Shown: in pieces, positions 7,737 through 15,971 of the stretch
Layout of the letters: every line of letters starts with the position of its first letter
Position numbering within the stretch: position 1 is the stretch's first letter
DNA from: Brooklawnia sp032229645
Lineage (GTDB): Bacteria; Actinomycetota; Actinomycetes; Propionibacteriales; Propionibacteriaceae
Assembly (NCBI GenBank): GCA_963722295.1
Contig: CAVRLB010000001.1
Span: 1,054,001 to 1,118,000, forward strand
DNA: 64,000 nucleotides
Direction of reading: 5' to 3'
Program-made: the position numbers and the translations under genes
The notes under the pieces: generated by a model
Told to the model about the DNA's origin: nothing
What the model saw: only the letters and a program-made list of their open reading frames with translations
Database searches by the model: none

Positions 7737-8540
7737 GAATGCCGTGCCCACCGCTGCCCCGTTGAGAATCTCCCCCACCTGGGACGCCCGCCCCAAGATC
7801 ACCGGAATGCCCGCGCCGGTCGCGATCTGCGCCGCTTGGAGCTTGGTTGTCATGCCCCCTGAGCCGATATTCGAGCCGATCCGATGAGTGTCAACGGTGA
7901 GTTCCTCGACATCGGAGACAAAGCCGATCGGCTCCGAGCCGGGCTCGTCCGGATGCGCGGTGAACAACGAATCCACGTCGCTGAGCAGCAGCAGTGCGTC
8001 GGCACGCACCATCTGCGCGACAAGCGCGGCCAGCCGATCATTGTCACCGAAATGAATCTCGTGGGTGGCGACCGTGTCGTTCTCGTTGATGACAGGCATC
8101 ACGCCCATGCGCAGCAACGTACCCAAGGTGCGTAGTGCGTTCGCGTAGCTTGACTGCCGGGTGACGTCCTGCACGGTCAGCAGCACCTGACCCACCAAGA
8201 TCTCGCGCTCCCGGAACAGCTCGGTGTAGCGCTGCACCAGCAAGCCCTGGCCGACGGCAGCAGCAGCCTGCTGGTGTGCCAGATCCCGCGGGCGCCTGCG
8301 CAATCCGAGTGGAGCAAGCCCTGCGGCAATCGCTCCCGAGCTGACCAGAACGATGTCATGGCCGTCGTCGTGGGCATCGGCCAAGGCGCTCACCAAAGCG
8401 GCAATCCGCTCCTCGGCAATGCCGTGGGAGGCACTGCTCAACGAGGAGGAACCGATCTTGATCACCAGTCGGCGCCCGGTGGCCACCTGCTGACGGACCT
8501 CGTCCTCGGTCAGCGCGCCATCAAAATCAGGGCTCACCAC
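7377..8540 (-). CDS. proB: Glutamate 5-kinase with PUA domain
   Basis: 387 aa. It phosphorylates L-glutamate to gamma-glutamyl phosphate, the first step of proline synthesis, in the cytosol. The amino-acid-kinase domain is clear (VIKIGSSSLSS near the start, VLVSSGAIAAG, NENDTVATHEIHFGDNDRLA partly quoted) and the C-terminal third is a PUA domain, the usual long form. GTG start overlaps the obg stop by one base, so it is cotranscribed with obg. The C-terminus carries about eight residues beyond the expected HRDSL end, and the stop lies next to the break point that truncates ecfA, which suggests the rearrangement touched the very end of this gene. proA is not in the window. Confidence 0.95.
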   Translation of the reverse strand: MVSPDFDGALTEDEVRQQVATGRRLVIKIGSSSLSSASHGIAEERIAALVSALADAHDDGHDIVLVSSGAIAAGLAPLGLRRRPRDLAHQQAAAAVGQGLLVQRYTELFREREILVGQVLLTVQDVTRQSSYANALRTLGTLLRMGVMPVINENDTVATHEIHFGDNDRLAALVAQMVRADALLLLSDVDSLFTAHPDEPGSEPIGFVSDVEELTVDTHRIGSNIGSGGMTTKLQAAQIATGAGIPVILGRASQVGEILNGAAVGTAFSPIDKRRPRRLLWLAHASVARGALFMDAGAVHAVIGSNASLLAAGITRVTGNFTAGDPVDLVTPSGIPVARGLVNFDSDELPAMLGRRTFDLAADLGAQYQREIVHRDSLILLTHVADS

Positions 8541-10075
8541 TACCGCTCGCCGTCCTCATCGAAGTCATGGGAGAGTTCATCGGCAAGCACCTTGCCGTGA
8601 AGCTCGCGCCAGTCGGCCTCCCGGTCGTCACCCATCAACTCGTCGCGCGCAGCATGGTAGGCGGCGTCCAGCTCGCGGCGTCGCTGCACCGACGGACGCA
8701 CCTCGTCGAGTCGTTGGTCCTCGCCGCGGCGCGAGAGCAGTTCTGCACCGGTATCGAGTTGCGGAGCGAAATCGAAGACAACCGGATGCTCTCCGACGCC
8801 GATCGCCACGGCATCGCCCGGCTCGGCACCCATGGCCAGCAGCCCGTCCTCGACACCCAGTCGATTGAGTCGGTCGGCGAGGTAACCAACGGCCTCGGCA
8901 TTACCGAAGTCGGTCTGCCGAACCCAGCGTTCGGGCTTGTTGCCCTTCACTCGCCAGACGAATCCGCCCTCCCCGTCACCTTGCCGCTTGATGGTGAACT
9001 CGGGCCCCTTCGAGGCCACCGGCTCGGGATGGATCACGATCCGCCGTGCTGGAGCCGCCGCGATCACAGCGCGACGCTCGCGGACGATCTCGGCCATCGC
9101 GAAGGTCAGTTTGGTGAGTCCCTCGCCGGTCATCGTGGAGATCGGGAAGACCTGGTAACCGGCGGCCTCAATGTCAGGAGCGACGATCTCGGCCATGTCG
9201 CGGGCGTCGGGCACGTCGATCTTGTTCAACGCCACCAGCCGCGGCCGGTCCTCGAGACCGCCGTGTTCGGCGAGTTCGTTCTCGATGATGCGCAGGTCCG
9301 CGAGCGGCTCGCGTCCTGGCTCCCAGGTGGCGCAGTCGATGACATGGACGATGGCCTGGCAGCGCTCGATGTGACGAAGAAAATCGTGGCCGAGACCGCG
9401 TCCCTCGCTGGCGCCCTCGATGAGACCGGGCACATCAGCGACGGTGAACGTGGTCTCGCCGGCCACCACGACGCCCAGGTTCGGGATCAACGTGGTGAAG
9501 GGGTAGTCGGCGATCTTGGGCTTGGCTGCCGAGATCGCCGCGATCAGGCTTGACTTGCCGGCGCTCGGATAGCCGACCAGGCCGATGTCGGCCAGCACCT
9601 TGAGTTCGAGATCGATGATGCGCTCATCGCCGTCTTCTCCCAGCAGCGCGAAGCCCGGGGCTTTGCGGGCAGCCGATGCGAGCGCGGCATTGCCGAGGCC
9701 ACCCTTGCCGCCGGACGCGACGACTACCTCGTCCACCTCGCCGAGATCGGCCAGCACGCGTCCAGTGCGCTCATCGGTGACGATGGTGCCCTGCGGCACC
9801 GCCAATATGATGTCTTCACCGCTGGCGCCGTTTCGGTGCGCGCCCATGCCGGGCTGCCCGTTCTGTGCCTTGCGCACCGACTGCCGGTGGTAGTCGACCA
9901 GAGTCGTCAGGCCGGGGTCCGCGCGCAAGATCACCGATCCGCCGCTGCCGCCGTTGCCACCATCGGGGCCACCGAGCGGCTTGAACTTCTCGCGGTGCAC
10001 CGACGCGCATCCATGGCCCCCATTGCCGGCGCTGACAGTGAGCCGAGCGCGGTCAACGAATGATGGAATCGCCAT
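8540..10075 (-). CDS. obg: GTPase Obg (ribosome assembly / stress GTPase)
   Basis: 511 aa. The N-terminal Gly-rich Obg fold starts at MAIPSFVDRARLTVSAGNGG; the G domain shows the P-loop GYPSAGKSSLI, switch region YPFTT, DVPGLIEGAS and NKID; a C-terminal OCT domain follows, then an acidic, Glu/Asp-rich tail typical of actinobacterial Obg. It acts in 50S assembly and stress control. A longer frame starts eight codons earlier, but MAIPSFVDR is the family start. Obg is usually directly downstream of rpmA; here about 13.9 kb of other genes separates them, so it needs its own promoter within 10076-10157. Confidence 0.95.
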   Translation of the reverse strand: MAIPSFVDRARLTVSAGNGGHGCASVHREKFKPLGGPDGGNGGSGGSVILRADPGLTTLVDYHRQSVRKAQNGQPGMGAHRNGASGEDIILAVPQGTIVTDERTGRVLADLGEVDEVVVASGGKGGLGNAALASAARKAPGFALLGEDGDERIIDLELKVLADIGLVGYPSAGKSSLIAAISAAKPKIADYPFTTLIPNLGVVVAGETTFTVADVPGLIEGASEGRGLGHDFLRHIERCQAIVHVIDCATWEPGREPLADLRIIENELAEHGGLEDRPRLVALNKIDVPDARDMAEIVAPDIEAAGYQVFPISTMTGEGLTKLTFAMAEIVRERRAVIAAAPARRIVIHPEPVASKGPEFTIKRQGDGEGGFVWRVKGNKPERWVRQTDFGNAEAVGYLADRLNRLGVEDGLLAMGAEPGDAVAIGVGEHPVVFDFAPQLDTGAELLSRRGEDQRLDEVRPSVQRRRELDAAYHAARDELMGDDREADWRELHGKVLADELSHDFDEDGER

Positions 10076-10123
10076 GAAGTGTGCTTTCTGAGCGTGCATA
10101 CCAGCAGCGGATGCAGGCTGGCA

Positions 10124-10139
10124 GCGCCCGTCCGGGCGC
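10124..10139. terminator. Short GC hairpin between the MFS gene and obg
   Basis: GCGCCCG-TC-CGGGCGC forms a 7-bp stem. It lies after the stop of the MFS gene and before the start of obg on the minus strand, where a terminator or an obg leader hairpin would be expected. No U-run follows. Confidence 0.35.
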
Positions 10140-10157
10140 GTCTGCCCAGTCTACTAG

Positions 10158-11480
10158 CTAGACCGCATCAGGCAGCGGCAACGATTCGGCCTCCGGACGC
10201 TGCCGCACCGCCGGATGCATCCAGACGAAGCACACCACCAAGCCCATGACGACCGCCCCGATGACCACCGGCAGCACATGACCGATGCCATAGGTGACGG
10301 TGCCAATGGTGGGAGCCAGCACGAAGGTGAGCCCATTGTTCATGCCGAGCGTCCCCGCCAGGCCACCTTGCTCCCGGCGTTTCATCAGCAAGGACGGACC
10401 TGCGGTATATCCCGGGGTCGCTATGCCCAGCCCGAATCCGATCACGAAGATCGACGTCACGAAGACGACCGCACCCGCGTTCGGGATCAGCATCACGAAG
10501 CCCACCAACGCGACAGCACTCCCGATCCGCAAGAGCTTGAACGGAGCCCAGCCCGAGCGCGGCACGATCAGCGCCTGCGCCACGATCTGCCCGATTCCGG
10601 CGGCGAGCAGCGTGCCGCCGGTCGCGAGCCCCGTTGCCTCCGCACCCAGACCGAAGCGATCCTGCACCATGAACCCGGTGATGACCTGAATGAAGCCGAG
10701 CGAAGTGAACATGCCGAAGCCGGCAACCAGAAACGGCCAGACACGCGGGTCACGCGGACTCACCCATGGCGCCTTCTCAACCGCGACGCCCACCGGCTCG
10801 GGTCGAAGTCTCGATACGACGACCAGGCCGATCACCAACAACACCGGGACGAAGGCGAGCGACACCAACAATCCAAAGGCCGCCAACGCCCCGCCGAGCC
10901 CGGCCCCGAAGACCATCGCCATACCCTGCGCGGCGCCCAGCCCGGCCATACCCTTGACCCGTTCGTGCTCGGTGCCGGTGACCTTGGCAATGTAGGTCTG
11001 CGCGGTGGGCGCCACTGCCGCCATCGAAGCACCGAAAGCCAGCCCGCGTATCGCGAGAACCAGCACGAAGACCAGTCCAGTGCCCAACAACCCTGTCGTC
11101 CCGGCCCACGCCGTGGCCACGAATGCCACCATCGCCGTGCCCGCCAAGGCCACCGCCTGACCGAGCACTCTTCTCGCGCCATGCGACTGAGCGTGGCGTC
11201 CCCACGACTGGCTGGTGAGCACCACCATGATTGCCGCCACGCTGATGGTCAGCCCGAGCTGCCACTCCGCCAACTCCAATTCGCGGGCGAGCGGCGACAG
11301 CACCGGGCTCAGCATCATCTGCGACATGTAAACCAAGAAGACCACCACGGTGACGGCCTTCACCTGCGGTTGCATGCCTTGCGGACGCACGCCTCCCGCC
11401 GGCGCCTGGGCTCCCGCGTCGGCCGGCACGCCATCGGTCAACAGTGCATCGTCTGCCCCGGTCACTTTGCGAGCGTCCAT
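10158..11480 (-). CDS. MFS transporter, YbtX-like position in a siderophore-type operon
   Basis: About 440 aa with twelve predicted membrane helices, starting after a short cytosolic lead (KAVTVVVFLVYMSQMMLSPV). It is the last gene of an ABC-ABC-MFS operon, the same order as ybtP-ybtQ-ybtX of the yersiniabactin locus, so export or recycling of a metallophore is a reasonable guess; drug efflux is the plain alternative. The start is uncertain: GTG at 11507 lies well inside the ABC gene, ATG at 11480 is used here, and a GTG at 11465 overlaps the upstream stop (GTGA). Whichever is used, the gene is coupled to the upstream ABC protein. Confidence 0.8.
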   Translation of the reverse strand: MDARKVTGADDALLTDGVPADAGAQAPAGGVRPQGMQPQVKAVTVVVFLVYMSQMMLSPVLSPLARELELAEWQLGLTISVAAIMVVLTSQSWGRHAQSHGARRVLGQAVALAGTAMVAFVATAWAGTTGLLGTGLVFVLVLAIRGLAFGASMAAVAPTAQTYIAKVTGTEHERVKGMAGLGAAQGMAMVFGAGLGGALAAFGLLVSLAFVPVLLVIGLVVVSRLRPEPVGVAVEKAPWVSPRDPRVWPFLVAGFGMFTSLGFIQVITGFMVQDRFGLGAEATGLATGGTLLAAGIGQIVAQALIVPRSGWAPFKLLRIGSAVALVGFVMLIPNAGAVVFVTSIFVIGFGLGIATPGYTAGPSLLMKRREQGGLAGTLGMNNGLTFVLAPTIGTVTYGIGHVLPVVIGAVVMGLVVCFVWMHPAVRQRPEAESLPLPDAV

Positions 11481-13198
11481 CCCCGCGCCCGGGTCTGAGC
11501 CTGCCACATCGCGGCGTAGCGTCCGCCTGCAACCAGCAGCGATTCGTGGTCGCCTACTTCGGTGATGTGCCCCTCCTCCAGGACGACGATCTGATCGGCC
11601 GCGACCACCGTCGACAGCCGGTGCGCGATGACGACGACGGTCTTGTCCTTCACCAGCCGGTCGATGGCCTCTTGCACCATGACCTCCGATTCGGTGTCGA
11701 GTGCCGAGGTCGGTTCGTCCAGCAGCACGATCGGTGCGTCCTTCAACAGCGCCCGTGCGATCGCGACCCGCTGCCGTTCGCCTCCCGACAGCTGGTTTCC
11801 GATCTCCCCCACCCGGGTATGAACCCCGTTCGGAAGCCGGGCGATCAGATCGCCGCAGTTGGCCAGCTCCAAGGCGTCCAGTACCTCCTGCTCGGACGCG
11901 GCCGGATTGGCCATCGCCACGTTCTCCAGGATGGTCGCGTCGAACAGGTGCACATCTTGGAAGACGACCGCAATCTGACGCATCAGCTCGCGTTCTTCGA
12001 CATCGCGGATGTCGGTGCCACCTATCAGCACACGTCCTGTCTGCGGGTCGGCGAACCGCATGATCATCCGCGTCATGGTGGTCTTTCCACCGCCGGATGG
12101 CCCGACAAATGCCGTCAGCGAGCCTGCACGAAGCTTCAGATCGATCTCGCTCAAGGCCGGTACATCGGATCCCCGATAGCTGAAGGTGAGGTTCTCGAAC
12201 TCGACATCGTGGCCGGTGATCGATGCCTGCTGATCGGGCACCGACAGCGGCTTGATCTGCAAGACCTCGTCGATGCGCTCCATCGCCGCCTCGGCGGCTT
12301 CGAAGACCGCTGTCAGCGAGGCCGCCCTGGCGATCGGTTCAGCCAATCCCGCTGCCGCCACCACCACGGCCGCCGCGGACACCGGGGTCAGCTGGGCACC
12401 GAGAACCAGAGATGCACCGACCGCCACCACGCCGGCCACCGCAAGGTTCGCACCAACGGCGGCGCCGGTGAGCGAGAACGTCACCTCATCTATCGAGGCA
12501 CGAAGCGCTTTGCCCTGATTCGCCATCGCGTCGACCAGCCGCTCCGAGCGCTCACCGATCTGCCCCGCTGCCTTGAGCACCGGCAGTCCTTGAACATATT
12601 CGACGATCCGGTTCGCCGTCTCCGCATCGGCCGCGCCCACGACGCGCTGGCTGGATCCAATCACCGAGTTCTGTTTGACGAGCGCGAACGCCGTGATTGC
12701 GGCGCCGATCAGGGCTCCGAAGATCAACCGCCAGTCGATCACCACCAAGGCGGCGATGAACCCGATCGGAATCACCACCAGCCGCACGAAGCTGGACGCG
12801 ACGGTGCTGGTCGACATCATCGCCGTCGTCACGTCTTGGTTGAGCACCGTCGTCACACCGCCGGATCGGTGTCTGGCCAGCTCCTCGGCCGGGATCTTGC
12901 GCAGTTGCTCGCCTATCCGCAACCGCATGTCCTGCATCACGTCGCCGAAGTAGTCGTAGGCGAAGCCCAGCTCGCCGCGCCTGGCAAAGCTCTCCAGGAC
13001 GAGCAGGGCCGCGAGCACTGCCAGCAGAACGCCCGCACGTTGATTGTCCTGATTCAAGAGCGCCACCACGAAAGGCAGCAGCACGATCAGTGCGGCGCCG
13101 TTGAGCAGCGCGCCGACGATCGTCATGCGGACGGTGCGCCTCCACTGAGGCCGGAACGGGCCGGCAGCGGTACCCATGAGTTCGATGATGCGCCTCAT
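11462..13198 (-). CDS. ABC transporter, fused membrane and ATPase domains (YbtQ/IrtB-like)
   Basis: 578 aa half-transporter: six membrane helices in residues 15-300 and a C-terminal ATPase with Walker A GPSGGGKTT, signature LSGGERQRVAIA and Walker B IVLLDEPTSALDTESE. ATG at 13198 overlaps the stop of the partner ABC gene by ATGA. Two unequal type-IV half-transporters encoded together are the layout of YbtPQ and IrtAB, which have an exporter fold but import Fe-siderophores; a heterodimeric drug exporter has the same overall architecture. The iron-uptake reading rests on the ABC-ABC-MFS order, the partner's ATPase motif and the nearby DtxR-like operator. Confidence 0.85.
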   Translation of the reverse strand: MRRIIELMGTAAGPFRPQWRRTVRMTIVGALLNGAALIVLLPFVVALLNQDNQRAGVLLAVLAALLVLESFARRGELGFAYDYFGDVMQDMRLRIGEQLRKIPAEELARHRSGGVTTVLNQDVTTAMMSTSTVASSFVRLVVIPIGFIAALVVIDWRLIFGALIGAAITAFALVKQNSVIGSSQRVVGAADAETANRIVEYVQGLPVLKAAGQIGERSERLVDAMANQGKALRASIDEVTFSLTGAAVGANLAVAGVVAVGASLVLGAQLTPVSAAAVVVAAAGLAEPIARAASLTAVFEAAEAAMERIDEVLQIKPLSVPDQQASITGHDVEFENLTFSYRGSDVPALSEIDLKLRAGSLTAFVGPSGGGKTTMTRMIMRFADPQTGRVLIGGTDIRDVEERELMRQIAVVFQDVHLFDATILENVAMANPAASEQEVLDALELANCGDLIARLPNGVHTRVGEIGNQLSGGERQRVAIARALLKDAPIVLLDEPTSALDTESEVMVQEAIDRLVKDKTVVVIAHRLSTVVAADQIVVLEEGHITEVGDHESLLVAGGRYAAMWQAQTRARGWTLAK

Positions 13199-15039
13199 GC
13201 CTGTTGCTCCTTCATCGTGTGGGCCCGCCGCAATCCCCAGCCTTGAGCGGCCAGATGACGTTCCCACAGCATCGCGTAGCGTCCGGAGGCCGTGACCAGT
13301 TGCCGATGCGTTCCGGTCTCGGCGATGCGGCCGTGGTCGAGTACCACGATCTGGTCGGCGTCCACGATGGTGCTCAACCGGTGGGCCACGATGATGACCG
13401 TTCGTCCCCTGGTCAACTCGGCGATTGCATCCTGGATGGCGGCCTCATTCTCGGGATCGGCGAAGGCCGTCGCTTCGTCCAAGATCACGATCTGGGCGTC
13501 CGACAGCAAGGCACGTGCGATGGTGACCCGCTGGCGCTGGCCACCCGAAAGGCTCGTGCCACGCTCGTCGACCATCGTGGCATACCCCTTGGGTAGCGCC
13601 GTGATCTCATCGTGGATTTGGGCCGCTCGGCAAGCTTGCTCGATTTGTTCATCGGTGGCGTCGGGAACCCCCAATGTGAGGTTCTCCCGAATGCTCGCGT
13701 GCAGCAGGAATGGGTCTTGAAAGACCAACGCGATGTGACGAAGCAGGTCCTCGGACGCGATCTGCCGAACGTCCACACCACCGACGCTGACCGTGCCCGA
13801 GTCGACATCGAAGAAGCGCGGCACCAGCCTTGCCACAGTCGATTTGCCCGATCCGGACGATCCCACCAGGGCGCAGGTGGATCCGCTGGGAATGTCGATG
13901 GAGATATCGACCAGGGCGGGCTCGCGATCACTGACGTAAGAAAAGGTGACGTGATCGAAGCGGATGCCTCCGTTCTTCGGACGCCGCGCAGCCTCGGGTT
14001 CGGGAAGCTCTGGTAGTTCCAGAACTTCACTGATGCGTACCGCAGCCGCCAACGACTTGTTGACGTAATCGGTCATGAACATCAGCGGCTGGAAGGAGTC
14101 GACCGGCATCGCGGCGAGCAGCAGCACAATGACCACGGTCATCGGATCAATCCAGCCGAGTGCGGCCATCAGGTAGCCGCCGGCCGCCACCAGTACGGTC
14201 ACCGGCATCGGCGCGATGAGCAAGTTGCTCGCGGTTGATGCGGCCTTCGTCCGGTCATTCCAGGCATTCAGTCTCACTGTGAACGAACGGACGCGCTCGG
14301 CGTAGCGCGTGAATGACTCGGATCCGCCGTCGAAGGTACGAACCTCTTGCATGCCCTGCACATACTCGACGCTGGACGCATCAATTGCCTCCAGCGCCTT
14401 GTTGTAGGCCTCGCTCTCCTGACGGTAGTCCTTCATCGACAGCGACATGACGACGACGAAGATCGGCAAGATGAGCAGCACGACCAGCAGCAACCGCCAT
14501 TCGATCACGCCGATGGCGATCAGGGAGAAGGCAAGTCCGCCAAAGCCTGCACCGATCATGGACGGCGAGTCTGCGATCGCCGCGTGCATGCCTCGCACAT
14601 CACCTTGGACGATCTTCTTCACCCCACCGGCACCGATGTTCTGGACGGTTCCCAGCGGCAGTTTCCCCAGATGGGCGGTGATGGCGCGGCGCATCATCGA
14701 CTCGTGGTCGAAGGCCGCCTGATGTGAGACGACACTGCCCAGCGCGGTGCCTGCCGCCGATCCGATCATGGCGGCGATCACGCCTGCAACCCATCCGGTG
14801 ACCGCGCCCGCGGTTGTTCCTGCGATCAGATCCTTGACCAGCAGCCCGGATAGCACCAGAGCCGCCACCCGTAGACCGGCACCCAACGCGCCGAGTAGCA
14901 CGGATGCGATCAGCCGGCCTCGCACCGGGGCGATGATTGCCAAGAGCGCCTGACGGGGGTCGCGGTCGCTCGCGGGAGAGCGGAGATCCTCACCGGCCTC
15001 CGGCGGAGCCAGGGCCTGAGCATCACCAATCGTTGTCAT
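13195..15039 (-). CDS. ABC transporter, fused membrane and ATPase domains (YbtP/IrtA-like)
   Basis: 614 aa half-transporter, first gene of the ABC-ABC-MFS operon. The membrane domain spans roughly residues 35-310; the ATPase has Walker A GSSGSGKST, signature LSGGQRQRVTIA and an unusual Walker B / D-loop VILDEATAFADPENE. From memory, ATAFADPENE instead of the common TSALD is typical of YbtP/IrtA-type siderophore importers. The siderophore-interaction FAD domain of mycobacterial IrtA is absent, so it is nearer to YbtP. The ATG at 15039 follows GAGGGAAAG; the GTG at 15042 directly before it is the alternative. A palindrome in the promoter region suggests control by the neighbouring TetR protein. 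Confidence 0.87.
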   Translation of the reverse strand: MTTIGDAQALAPPEAGEDLRSPASDRDPRQALLAIIAPVRGRLIASVLLGALGAGLRVAALVLSGLLVKDLIAGTTAGAVTGWVAGVIAAMIGSAAGTALGSVVSHQAAFDHESMMRRAITAHLGKLPLGTVQNIGAGGVKKIVQGDVRGMHAAIADSPSMIGAGFGGLAFSLIAIGVIEWRLLLVVLLILPIFVVVMSLSMKDYRQESEAYNKALEAIDASSVEYVQGMQEVRTFDGGSESFTRYAERVRSFTVRLNAWNDRTKAASTASNLLIAPMPVTVLVAAGGYLMAALGWIDPMTVVIVLLLAAMPVDSFQPLMFMTDYVNKSLAAAVRISEVLELPELPEPEAARRPKNGGIRFDHVTFSYVSDREPALVDISIDIPSGSTCALVGSSGSGKSTVARLVPRFFDVDSGTVSVGGVDVRQIASEDLLRHIALVFQDPFLLHASIRENLTLGVPDATDEQIEQACRAAQIHDEITALPKGYATMVDERGTSLSGGQRQRVTIARALLSDAQIVILDEATAFADPENEAAIQDAIAELTRGRTVIIVAHRLSTIVDADQIVVLDHGRIAETGTHRQLVTASGRYAMLWERHLAAQGWGLRRAHTMKEQQA

Positions 15040-15183
15040 CACTTTCCCTCATTCTCGTCGGATGAGCCGCGCGTGCCTCACTCGCATGCTCGGCGCGCCG
15101 CGTCTCAACCCTGCGTTGATCTGGGAAGAACAAATCCTTCGTTCTGCTTTCGGCCTTCCCTTGGGGTAACAGCGTACACATAA

Positions 15184-15203
15184 GCAACGCGTTTGTTAAC
15201 AAA
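15184..15203 (-). promoter_or_regulatory. Candidate TetR operator in the ABC-ABC-MFS promoter
   Basis: The perfect palindrome TTTGTTAACAAA (15192-15203) adjoins a second palindrome CAACGCGTTTG (15185-15195). Both lie between the tetR stop and the first ABC gene, about 150 bases before its start. Confidence 0.45.
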
Positions 15204-15233
15204 AGGGCACGGCGGAGCTCGCCGAGGCGGGAA

Positions 15234-15854
15234 TCAGGGCAGCAGGGCGTCCAACAGCAGATCGAGATTGGCCTCGAAATCGTCCTGCACCTTGCGTCGG
15301 CCTTTGAAACTCTTCAGCGGGGCAAGCGCAGGCAGCTCGTCCGGATCGGTCGCCCGAAAGACCTCTTGCGCCTGGGTGGTGCCCCGGGTATGGGTCATCA
15401 TCGACTCACCGATCAGGTACTCGAACAGCAACTGCCACGCCTTCAGGGCCGCCTCGGGCTGCAACCCGGAGCGGGCCAAGGCATCGAAGATCTGGTTCAT
15501 CAACGGCATGATGTGAACACTGGCCAGCCCGTCCACGGTGAGTAGCTGCACCACCCAGTCATGGCGCTGAAAGGCGCTGTGCAGCCCGGCCAGAATCTCA
15601 CGCAATTCAGCCCTCGGCTCGCCACTGCCAGGCCGCTCGATCGCCAGCGCCACCACATCGAGCATTGCGATCAACAGATCCCGGCGATCGCCCACATGCC
15701 GGTACAAAGACATCGGCGCAACACCCAACTCATCGGCCACCCGACGCATCGACAAGGATGCAATCCCCTCGGACTCCACCACGCGAAGCGAGGCGTCAAC
15801 AATGGCATCCTTCGTCAACGGGAGGCGATGTTGGCCTGGCTGGGACGTTTGCAT
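15234..15854 (-). CDS. TetR-family transcriptional repressor
   Basis: 206 aa. The N-terminal helix-turn-helix is clear (IVDASLRVVESEGIASLSMRRVADELGVAPMSLYRHVGDRRDLL, residues about 18-60), and the C-terminal region fits the TetR_C_1-type ligand and dimer domain. It lies between the MFS-ABC operon, with which it shares strand, and the divergent importer operon that starts at 15972, so it is placed to control either. Palindromes at 15184-15203 are good candidate operators. The ligand is unknown; a metallophore or the exported drug would both fit. Confidence 0.88.
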   Translation of the reverse strand: MQTSQPGQHRLPLTKDAIVDASLRVVESEGIASLSMRRVADELGVAPMSLYRHVGDRRDLLIAMLDVVALAIERPGSGEPRAELREILAGLHSAFQRHDWVVQLLTVDGLASVHIMPLMNQIFDALARSGLQPEAALKAWQLLFEYLIGESMMTHTRGTTQAQEVFRATDPDELPALAPLKSFKGRRKVQDDFEANLDLLLDALLP

Positions 15855-15915
15855 TTCCCCATCATGCCGCGGTGGACCGGACCACCCGACCCGCGGTGGC
15901 TAAGGGTAGGCATCA

Positions 15916-15934
15916 TATGGTAAGCCTTACCTAA
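15916..15934 (+). promoter_or_regulatory. DtxR/IdeR-like iron box between tetR and the importer operon
   Basis: TATGGTAAGCCTTACCTAA matches the DtxR/IdeR consensus TTAGGTTAGCCTAACCTAA at 15 of 19 positions and contains the perfect palindrome GGTAAGCCTTACC. It is 37 bases before the substrate-binding-protein gene and 62 bases before the divergent tetR start, so iron-dependent repression of one or both is expected. Confidence 0.72.
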
Positions 15935-15971
15935 CGTACACCGTTACCCTTTTGAGCGATTGGAACTCTTG

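Noticed and set aside
10158..15039. ABC-ABC-MFS operon as a simple multidrug exporter
   Set aside because: Not excluded, but the YbtPQX order, D-loop motif and iron box make metal uptake the better reading; recorded as the main alternative.
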